The translations under genes were made by a program, and so were the position numbers. A model generated the notes under the pieces. The model saw only the letters and a list, made by a program, of their open reading frames with translations. It did no database searches and was not told the DNA's origin. Positions 13,989 to 19,072 of a stretch of DNA of 19,072 bases are shown here, in pieces (the first letter of the stretch is position 1; every line of letters starts with the position of its first letter). Source of the stretch: an uncultured Clostridia bacterium (GTDB lineage: Bacteria; Bacillota; Clostridia; Christensenellales; Aristaeellaceae); NCBI GenBank assembly GCA_937906775.1, contig CALCUD010000151.1:1-19072 (forward strand), written 5' to 3'.

Positions 13989-14693
13989 TCAGTCTGATTG
14001 ATCTCCGGTCCGTTTCTTTTCCCGGACCATGGTTTCCGCTTTTCCGAACACGCCTCTGACTGTTTCCGCCAGAAGGCGGCAATCCAGCGCAAAGCTCTGT
14101 GTTCTGGCATATTCCACGCGCAGTCTGTTTTTCTCCGGAAGGATCAGCCGTTCAAAGTTCGCCACGGGATCTTCCTCTCCGACGATCTCGTCCTGCGCGA
14201 TATAGACGATACTGCTCCGGTCCGTGATCCCCGGCCGGACCCAGAGAATACACTGCTGCTCTTCCGTATATTGCGTAGTGTAGAGCAACAGTTCGGGGCG
14301 CGGTCCGACAAAGCTCATCTCGCCCCGGATAATATTGAACAGCTGCGGAAGTTCATCCAGCTTCAACCGCCGCATGATCCTGCCGGCACTGGTAACTCTG
14401 TCGTCGTTTTTCGCGGTACAGCCGCCGGATTTATCCGCGCCGACCACCATGCTCCGGAACTTCCAGATCCGGAAAGGACGGTTATGATATCCGCCGCGGA
14501 CAGCCTTATAAAGGATCGGCCCCCTGGAGTCAAGCTTCACCCATACAGCCAGCGGAATCATCAGGACAATCCCCGGAATCAGTAAAATGACCGCAAGGAT
14601 CAGGTCAAGCCCGCGTTTGATCACTTTACTGTAGAAAGGATGGGACAGCGGTCCGTCCCAGTAAGGAAGCTCCGGTATCTCCTGTCTGCTCAT
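13989..14693 (-). CDS. Bacterial sugar transferase (undecaprenyl-phosphate phosphoglycosyltransferase type)
   Basis: A 234-residue monotopic phosphoglycosyltransferase of the WecA-unrelated, WbaP/PglC-like family. A single hydrophobic segment lies at about 30-53 (starting LDLILAVILLIPG) and is followed by the catalytic core: FRIWKFRSM (74-82), LDELPQLFNIIRG (112-124) with the Asp-Glu catalytic pair, MSFVGPRPE (126-134) and VRPGITD (152-158). Such enzymes put the first sugar phosphate on undecaprenyl phosphate at the inner face of the membrane to start an exopolysaccharide, capsule or glycoprotein glycan. No other glycosyltransferases follow, so the pathway must continue elsewhere. A GGAGAGAG site precedes the ATG; the 36-nt gap after parB is the largest in the operon. 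Confidence 0.92.
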   Translation of the reverse strand: MSRQEIPELPYWDGPLSHPFYSKVIKRGLDLILAVILLIPGIVLMIPLAVWVKLDSRGPILYKAVRGGYHNRPFRIWKFRSMVVGADKSGGCTAKNDDRVTSAGRIMRRLKLDELPQLFNIIRGEMSFVGPRPELLLYTTQYTEEQQCILWVRPGITDRSSIVYIAQDEIVGEEDPVANFERLILPEKNRLRVEYARTQSFALDCRLLAETVRGVFGKAETMVREKKRTGDQSD

Positions 14694-14729
14694 TTTTCTC
14701 TCTCCATGCCGGGATAATCAATCCGGAAT

Positions 14730-15587
14730 TCAGTCGCCGATCCGGTCCAGGATTTCGTTCAGCCGTTCCAGCTCATCCCTGCTGGAATACTGAAGCACGA
14801 TCTTTCCCCGGGAAACCGATCCTGTCAGGGTGCTTTTCAGTCCTGTACGCTCACGGATCTTTTCCTGAAGTTCACTCAGCTCCGCCGGGAGGGTTTTTTC
14901 TCTTTTGGTTTTCTCTTTGCCGGTATTTTTCGCAGCCGCGGCCAGGGACTCCAGCTGACGGACATTCAGTCCTTCCGCAACGGCTCTGGTCGCCAGACGG
15001 AGCTGATCCTCCCGGCTTTCCAGTCCGGCCAGAACGCGCGCGTGTCCTGCCGTCAGCAATCCGTCCCTGACCATTTCGGATACCTCGTCCGGCAGGGTCA
15101 GCAGCCGGAGCATATTGGCCACGGCCGGGCGGCTTTTCCCGATCCGGACGCTGACCTTCTCCTGCGTATAGCCGCACTGCTGCATCAGTGCGCGGATTCC
15201 CTTCGCAGCTTCCATCGGGTTCAGATCTTCCCGCTGGAGGTTTTCGATCAGGGCGATCTCCATCTGGCGCGTAATATCAAGATCCTTGACGATGCAGGGA
15301 ACAGTTTCCAGCCCGGCCAGTCTGCTCGCGCGGTAGCGTCTTTCCCCTGCGATGATCCTGTACCGTCCGTTTCCGCTGACTACGACCAGCAGGGGCTGAA
15401 GCACCCCCTGCTCCCGGATACTGTCCGCAAGCTGGGCAATGCTCTCATCGTCAAAGGTGCGGCGCGGTTGCTCCGGATTCGGGTCCAGTTCGCCGATGGC
15501 GATCTGCTGCAGACCGCTTTCCCAGTCGTCTGTTCCCGGAAGCAAAGAATCCAGACCGCGGCCGAGTCCGTGTGTTTTTTTTGCCAT
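14730..15587 (-). CDS. parB: Chromosome partitioning protein ParB (Spo0J-like)
   Basis: A 285-residue ParB. The N-terminal GLGRGLDSLL (8-16) is the ParA-stimulating segment. The CTP-binding boxes are GERRYRA (81-87) and ENLQREDLNPMEAA (115-128). The helix-turn-helix for parS binding spans about 137-165, and a charged linker leads to the C-terminal dimer domain. ParB loads at parS sites, spreads as a CTP-dependent clamp and organises the origin region with ParA and SMC. It lies 15 nt after parA with an AAGGAG site. I found no full parS palindrome in the window, only a degenerate half-site near 8059-8074. Confidence 0.96.
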   Translation of the reverse strand: MAKKTHGLGRGLDSLLPGTDDWESGLQQIAIGELDPNPEQPRRTFDDESIAQLADSIREQGVLQPLLVVVSGNGRYRIIAGERRYRASRLAGLETVPCIVKDLDITRQMEIALIENLQREDLNPMEAAKGIRALMQQCGYTQEKVSVRIGKSRPAVANMLRLLTLPDEVSEMVRDGLLTAGHARVLAGLESREDQLRLATRAVAEGLNVRQLESLAAAAKNTGKEKTKREKTLPAELSELQEKIRERTGLKSTLTGSVSRGKIVLQYSSRDELERLNEILDRIGD

Positions 15588-15602
15588 AGTCTGAAAACTC
15601 CT

Positions 15603-16373
15603 TTACTTCTTGTTCCGGTTTCTGGCGATAACTTCCTTCGCCAGGGACTGATAAGCCGCGGCGCCGCTGCTTTTCGGGTCATAAAGATGAATAGGCAGCC
15701 CGTGGCTTGGCGCTTCGCCGAGCCGGACGTTCCGCGGGATCGTAGTCGCGAAAACCTGCTTCTTGAAATGCTTTTTGACCTGGTCGACCACCTGAAGTCC
15801 CAGATTGGTCCGCCCGTCCAGCATGGTCAGCAGGATCCCCTCGATCTCGAGTCGGGGATTGATGGTTTTCCGGACGCGGTTCACCGTGCCCATCAGGCTG
15901 GTCACTCCCTCCAGCGCGTAGTATTCACACTGGATCGGGATCAGTACCGAGTCCGACGCTGCGAGGGCGTTCAGGGTGAGCAGGCTCAGGCTGGGCGGAC
16001 AGTCGATCAGAATATAATCGAACTTATCCCGGATACTGCCGAGCAGCCGCTTCAGATAATATTCCCGTTCCTCTTCATCCACCAGTTCCACCTCGGCGGC
16101 GGCAAGCCTGATATCCGAAGGGATCATTTTCAATTTCTTTACGGCCGTCTTCCTGACGCAGTCCGTAATGGACGCCCGGCCTATCAGCGCGTCATAGACC
16201 GTGTCGTTTTCTCCGGCCGTCTGTCCAAGGCCGCTGGTGGTGTTGCCCTGCGGATCCAGATCCACCATCAGCGTGTTTTTTCCCATATCCGCCAGGATCG
16301 CTGACAGATTGACGGAAGTGGTCGTTTTTCCCACACCGCCCTTTTGATTGGTGATTGCGATAATCTTCGCCAT
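15603..16373 (-). CDS. parA: Chromosome partitioning ATPase ParA (Soj-like)
   Basis: A 256-residue ParA/Soj with no DNA-binding N-terminal extension, the chromosomal type. The deviant Walker A KGGVGKTT is at 11-18, the A' motif DLDPQGN at 38-44, and Walker B ILIDCPPSLS at 121-130. It dimerises with ATP on nucleoid DNA and is stimulated by ParB to move origins; in sporulating Bacillota it also influences DnaA. It is followed by parB after 15 nt and preceded by rpiB by 21 nt. I see no separate promoter in the rpiB-parA gap, so it is probably transcribed from the promoter ahead of rpiB. Confidence 0.96.
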   Translation of the reverse strand: MAKIIAITNQKGGVGKTTTSVNLSAILADMGKNTLMVDLDPQGNTTSGLGQTAGENDTVYDALIGRASITDCVRKTAVKKLKMIPSDIRLAAAEVELVDEEEREYYLKRLLGSIRDKFDYILIDCPPSLSLLTLNALAASDSVLIPIQCEYYALEGVTSLMGTVNRVRKTINPRLEIEGILLTMLDGRTNLGLQVVDQVKKHFKKQVFATTIPRNVRLGEAPSHGLPIHLYDPKSSGAAAYQSLAKEVIARNRNKK

Positions 16374-16394
16374 ATGATTCTCCTGTTGATAAGA

Positions 16395-16841
16395 TCAGAG
16401 CTCTTCTCCGTTTTCGATAGCCGTCAGCAGGTCCACCCGGCGCTGATGCCGTCCTCCTTCAAACTCCGCGGTCAGCCAGTGCCGCGCGATCATTTTGGCC
16501 AGATCAACGCCGACCACACGGGCGCCCATCGTAAGGATGTTGCTGTTGTTGTGGCGCTTGCTGAGTTCGGCGCTGTATACGTCGCTGCAGGTGCAGACGC
16601 GGGTTCCCCTGACTTTGGAAGCCGCGATCCCGATACCGATACCGGTCCCGCAGATCAGAATACCGCGATCGCATTCCCCGTCGGCTACAGCCTTCGCAGC
16701 GCGGTAGCCGTAAACCGGATAATCGCAGCTGACCGCTTCATTCGTTCCGAAGTCCTTCCATTCAAGGTTCATTTCGTCCAGCATCTTTTTGATTTCGTTT
16801 TTTAATTCAATTCCCGTATGGTCACAGGCCAGTGCAATCAT
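16395..16841 (-). CDS. rpiB: Ribose-5-phosphate isomerase B
   Basis: A 148-residue RpiB. The start MIALACDHTG gives the active-site Asp7-His8. DYP lies at 40-42, the catalytic cysteine is Cys64 in CGTGIG, and RHNNSN carries His97. The C-terminal RHQRRVD (131-137) binds the phosphate. The enzyme interconverts ribose 5-phosphate and ribulose 5-phosphate in the cytoplasm. It is the first gene of a ten-gene run that later includes transketolase. The ATG at 16839-16841 has an AGGAG site and gives a leader of about 37 nt from the promoter at 16885-16913. The frame stays open 30 codons upstream through the promoter, which is not translated in this model. LacA/LacB-type isomerases are relatives, but the motifs fit RpiB better. 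Confidence 0.94.
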   Translation of the reverse strand: MIALACDHTGIELKNEIKKMLDEMNLEWKDFGTNEAVSCDYPVYGYRAAKAVADGECDRGILICGTGIGIGIAASKVRGTRVCTCSDVYSAELSKRHNNSNILTMGARVVGVDLAKMIARHWLTAEFEGGRHQRRVDLLTAIENGEEL

Positions 16842-16860
16842 CTTTCCCGTCTCCTCGCAA

Positions 16861-16889
16861 TTTACATAGGCATAATCATCTGATATAAT
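16861..16889 (+). promoter_or_regulatory. Promoter for znuC-znuB (plus strand), sharing its -10 box with the rpiB promoter
   Basis: TTTACA (16861-16866, five of six) and a perfect TATAAT (16884-16889) are separated by 17 bp. The TGA before TATAAT forms an extended -10. Transcription should begin near 16896, leaving a leader of about 34 nt before the znuC ATG. Inside the spacer lies the small inverted repeat ATCA-TC-TGAT (16875-16884), a possible but unproven operator. Confidence 0.75.
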
Positions 16890-16913
16890 ACTACATCGCG
16901 GATTGATTTTCAA
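16885..16913 (-). promoter_or_regulatory. Promoter for the rpiB-parAB operon (minus strand), overlapping the znuC promoter
   Basis: On the minus strand TTGAAA (16908-16913) and TATTAT (16885-16890) are 17 bp apart, each five of six consensus. Its -10 box covers the same bases as the plus-strand TATAAT, shifted by one. Transcription should begin near 16878. The -35 box is immediately next to the znuC ribosome binding site. Confidence 0.7.
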
Positions 16914-16929
16914 GGAGGATTCCCCTTTC

Positions 16930-17682
16930 ATGCATGATCACAGATGTTCCCTGTGCCATATTGATCTGGACGGGATTTCGGTTCGCCGCGGCGGGCAGAC
17001 GCTGCTGCAGGATGTATCCATGCATATCCATTGCGGTCAGCTGACCGTGCTGATCGGCCAGAACGGCGCCGGAAAAACGACGCTGATCCGCGCCCTGCTC
17101 GGAGAGCTTTCCCACAGCGGCTCCATCCGGCATCTCGACAGCGGGAACCGGAGCATTCCCCATCTTCGTACGGGCTATGTTCCGCAGAATCTCATTTTCG
17201 ACAAGGAGATGCCCGTCACTGTGCGGGATTTTCTGGCGGCGTCTTTCTCCCGCCGTCCCGTATGGACCGGCGTCGGTAAAAAGACCCGGGCGCGGATCGA
17301 TGAGGTCCTCCGTTCGGTCGATGCTGTTTCCCTGGCCGACAGGCAGCTGGGGCGGTGTTCCGGCGGGGAACTGCAGCGCGTCCTTCTGGCGCTCGCTCTG
17401 GAACCCGCGCCCGATCTGCTGGTTCTGGACGAACCTGTCAGCGGAGTCGACCGGAACGGTCTGAAAATGTTTCTGGATACGCTTCTGAAGCTCAAACGCG
17501 AACATCATATGGCCATTCTGCTGGTCAGTCACGATCTCCGGCTCGTCCGGGAATACGCGGATCACGTGGTTCTGCTTGATAAATCTGTTCTGATCCAGGG
17601 GGATCCCGACCGGGTGTTCACCTCACCGGAGTTCGATGCGGTCTTCGGGGCTGACGGTAAAAAAGAGGAGGCGGATGACTGA
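16930..17682 (+). CDS. znuC: Zinc/manganese-type ABC transporter ATP-binding protein
   Basis: A 250-residue ABC ATPase of the metal-importer group. Walker A GQNGAGKT is at 43-50, the Q-loop glutamine at 86, signature CSGGE at 143-147 (cysteine in place of the usual leucine), Walker B LLVLDEP at 163-169 and the H-loop His201. The first residues MHDHRCSLCH and the MHIHCG segment at 31-36 are rich in His and Cys. It energises uptake by the adjacent ABC-3 permease; zinc is the likeliest substrate, manganese or iron possible. The start is the ATG at 16930-16932, 11 nt after AAGGAGG. A TTG at 16903 in the same frame is upstream of that site and rejected. Confidence 0.87.
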   Translation: MHDHRCSLCHIDLDGISVRRGGQTLLQDVSMHIHCGQLTVLIGQNGAGKTTLIRALLGELSHSGSIRHLDSGNRSIPHLRTGYVPQNLIFDKEMPVTVRDFLAASFSRRPVWTGVGKKTRARIDEVLRSVDAVSLADRQLGRCSGGELQRVLLALALEPAPDLLVLDEPVSGVDRNGLKMFLDTLLKLKREHHMAILLVSHDLRLVREYADHVVLLDKSVLIQGDPDRVFTSPEFDAVFGADGKKEEADD

Positions 17683-18521
17683 TGGAAGGGATCTATGCGC
17701 TGATGGATACCCTGCTGCCTTTTGAGGTTTTCCGTTTCACCTTTATGAAAAACGCGTTCCTGGCCCTGCTTCTGCTGACGCCGCTGCTGGGACTTCTCGG
17801 AACGATGGCCGTCAATCATCAGATGGCGTTTTTTTCCGACGCTCTGGGACATTCCGCGCTGACGGGTATCGGGCTGGGCATTCTGCTCGGTTTCCGCAGC
17901 GATCTGACAGCCATGCTGATCTTCGGAATCGTCTGGGCCGTCGCGATCTGCCTGATCAAGCAATCCGGCTCGTCCTCGACCGATACGATCATTTCCGTTT
18001 TCTCCTCCACTTCCGTCGCGGCCGGGCTTCTGATCCTTGCCAAGGGCGGCCAGTTCGCCAAATATTCATCCCTTCTGATCGGGGACGTTCTGGCGGTCAC
18101 GCCGTCCGATCTCCTCACACTGGCGATCGCGCTGCCGGTCGGAATACTCCTGTGGGTATTTCTGTATAATGCGCTCCTGCTCACAAGCGTCAATGCGTCC
18201 CTCGCCCGGTCCCGCGGGATCCGGACCCGGCTGATCGAATGCGCCTTTGTGGTTCTGGTCGCCATAGCCGTTATGCTCGCGATTCGCTGGGTCGGCGTGA
18301 TGCTGATCAACGCGCTGCTGATCCTGCCGGCTGCCGCCGGACGCAATCTGGCGAAAAATACCCGGAGTCACGCGCTCTGGTCGGTCGGGATCGCGCTCTT
18401 CTGCGGAATTGCCGGGCTGATCGCCGCCTACTTTCTGGATACCAGCGCGGGCGCTTCCGTCGTACTCGTCGCCGCGTTGATCTACGCGCTGAGTCTTCCC
18501 GTCCGCGCGATGAAAAAATAA
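17682..18521 (+). CDS. znuB: Zinc/manganese-type ABC transporter permease (ABC-3 family)
   Basis: A 279-residue, strongly hydrophobic permease with about eight membrane segments. It carries the ABC-3 landmark AFFSDALGHSALTGIGLG (about 49-66), a conserved LLIGDVLAV loop after the third to fourth segments, and GVMLINALLILPAAAGRNLAK near 208-228, the region that couples to the ATPase. Its ATG overlaps the znuC stop by one base (TGATG) and uses the GAGGAGG site inside znuC, so the two are co-translated. No periplasmic or lipoprotein metal-binding subunit (ZnuA) follows; the next gene is convergent. The substrate is not proven by sequence. Confidence 0.9.
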   Translation: MEGIYALMDTLLPFEVFRFTFMKNAFLALLLLTPLLGLLGTMAVNHQMAFFSDALGHSALTGIGLGILLGFRSDLTAMLIFGIVWAVAICLIKQSGSSSTDTIISVFSSTSVAAGLLILAKGGQFAKYSSLLIGDVLAVTPSDLLTLAIALPVGILLWVFLYNALLLTSVNASLARSRGIRTRLIECAFVVLVAIAVMLAIRWVGVMLINALLILPAAAGRNLAKNTRSHALWSVGIALFCGIAGLIAAYFLDTSAGASVVLVAALIYALSLPVRAMKK

Positions 18522-18534
18522 TATTTTATCAAGT

Positions 18535-18569
18535 AAAAAAGCGTCTCCTTTTCAGGAGACGCTTTTTTT
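18535..18569. terminator. Bidirectional intrinsic terminator between znuB and the PRPP synthetase gene
   Basis: A perfect 8-bp stem GCGTCTCC (18541-18548) pairs with GGAGACGC (18555-18562) around a 6-nt loop. It is flanked by six A on the left and seven T on the right, so it works as a terminator in both directions. It lies 13 nt after the znuB stop and 17 nt after the convergent gene's stop on the other strand. Confidence 0.93.
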
Positions 18570-18586
18570 GCATGCAACGGTGCTTA

Positions 18587-19072
18587 TTATACCAGCCGCA
18601 TCCCGGCCTCGGTCTGTTCATTGTTGTAGCGCTTCAGCAATCCGTGGATCCTGTCGTAGGGATTCAGCAGTTTGCTCAGGCTGCGGTCGTGGTTGAGGGT
18701 GGCGATGACATAGGAGATATATTTACTCATGTCCGCTTCGACAAACCATTCGGCATCCTGCAGTTCAGGCCGGCGATAGGTCAGATTCGTGGAAATGACC
18801 CGGTCGATGGTCCCTTCGCGATAAGCCTGTTCAAAAGCGTCCGTGCCGTTGGTAAACAGGGCAAAGGTCGCCGCCGCGAAGATCCGGTTGGCCTTGCGCT
18901 TTTTCAGCTCACGGGCCAGATCGATGATGCTCTCGCCGCTGGAGATAATATCGTCCGCGACGAAGACATCCTTGCCTTCCACGCTGTCGCCCAGATATTC
19001 ATGCGCCACGATAGGATTCCGGCCGTTGACGATCCGGGTATAGTCGCGCCGTTTATAGAACATTCCAAGATC
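18587..19072 (-). CDS. prs: Ribose-phosphate pyrophosphokinase (PRPP synthetase), 5' part outside window
   Basis: The C-terminal 161 residues are visible; the frame is open to the right edge, beginning DLGMFYKRRD. The PRPP-binding loop reads DVFVADDIISSGESII (residues 35-50 of the fragment) and is followed by FALFTNG and DMSKYISYVI. PRPP synthetase transfers pyrophosphate from ATP to ribose 5-phosphate, feeding nucleotide, histidine and NAD synthesis. The loop has SSGES where canonical enzymes have DTGGT, a variant I recall from longer clostridial homologues. The ATG at 19061-19063 is internal, since the reading frame and motifs continue upstream. It converges on znuB across a shared terminator. 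Confidence 0.88.
   Translation of the reverse strand, partial: DLGMFYKRRDYTRIVNGRNPIVAHEYLGDSVEGKDVFVADDIISSGESIIDLARELKKRKANRIFAAATFALFTNGTDAFEQAYREGTIDRVISTNLTYRRPELQDAEWFVEADMSKYISYVIATLNHDRSLSKLLNPYDRIHGLLKRYNNEQTEAGMRLV

Noticed and set aside
16842..16931. 30-codon extension of rpiB
   Set aside because: It would translate the promoter region and start upstream of the predicted transcription start; RpiB homologues begin at the MIALACDH position.
1..19072. tRNA, rRNA, CRISPR arrays, insertion sequences, prophage or defence genes
   Set aside because: None was seen on reading both strands: no regularly spaced direct repeats, no transposase or integrase motifs, and no cloverleaf-like sequences in the gaps.

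Overview
The window comes from a GC-rich member of the Bacillota, most likely a Clostridia-type anaerobe. The reasons are the classic Gram-positive S10-spc ribosomal protein order, a zinc-ribbon S14, strong GGAGG ribosome binding sites, Soj/Spo0J-type ParA/ParB, a YycJ-type hydrolase and a YdiF-like ABC-F protein. No species call is possible from sequence reading alone.

Layout, read from the right because most genes are on the minus strand. (1) 18587-19072: the 3' two-fifths or so of a PRPP synthetase gene (minus), facing a zinc-type ABC importer (znuC-znuB, plus, 16930-18521) across a bidirectional terminator at 18535-18569. (2) 16842-16929: a compact regulatory gap. A plus-strand promoter for znuCB and a minus-strand promoter for rpiB share one symmetrical -10 box. 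(3) 8243-16841: a minus-strand run of ten tightly packed genes, with gaps of 36 nt or less and three 4-nt stop/start overlaps. The order is rpiB, parA, parB, an undecaprenyl-phosphate-type sugar transferase, split transketolase (N and C halves), licD-family transferase, yycJ-like hydrolase, a short CPBP membrane protein and an ABC-F ATPase. It closes with an intrinsic terminator at 8211-8239. (4) 7759-8242: a 484-bp non-coding region with the S10 promoter, a phased A-tract block just upstream of it, and a 162-nt structured leader. (5) 1-7758: rpsJ, rplC, rplD, rplW, rplB, rpsS, rplV, rpsC, rplP, rpmC, rpsQ, rplN, rplX, rplE, rpsZ, rpsH, rplF and the start of rplR, running off the left edge.

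How the genes relate: the left half is the protein core of both ribosomal subunits, with a ribosome-associated ATPase ending just upstream of its promoter. The ten-gene run mixes pentose-phosphate metabolism (rpiB, transketolase), chromosome segregation (parAB), cell-surface glycan modification (sugar transferase, LicD) and envelope or wall-linked housekeeping (YycJ, CPBP). Together with the adjacent PRPP synthetase this gives an unusual concentration of ribose-5-phosphate-related genes.

I saw no tRNA, rRNA, CRISPR array, transposase, phage gene or obvious defence system. The most interesting signals are the shared -10 divergent promoter, the curved-DNA promoter plus structured leader of the S10 operon, and the parAB/transketolase/LicD operon.
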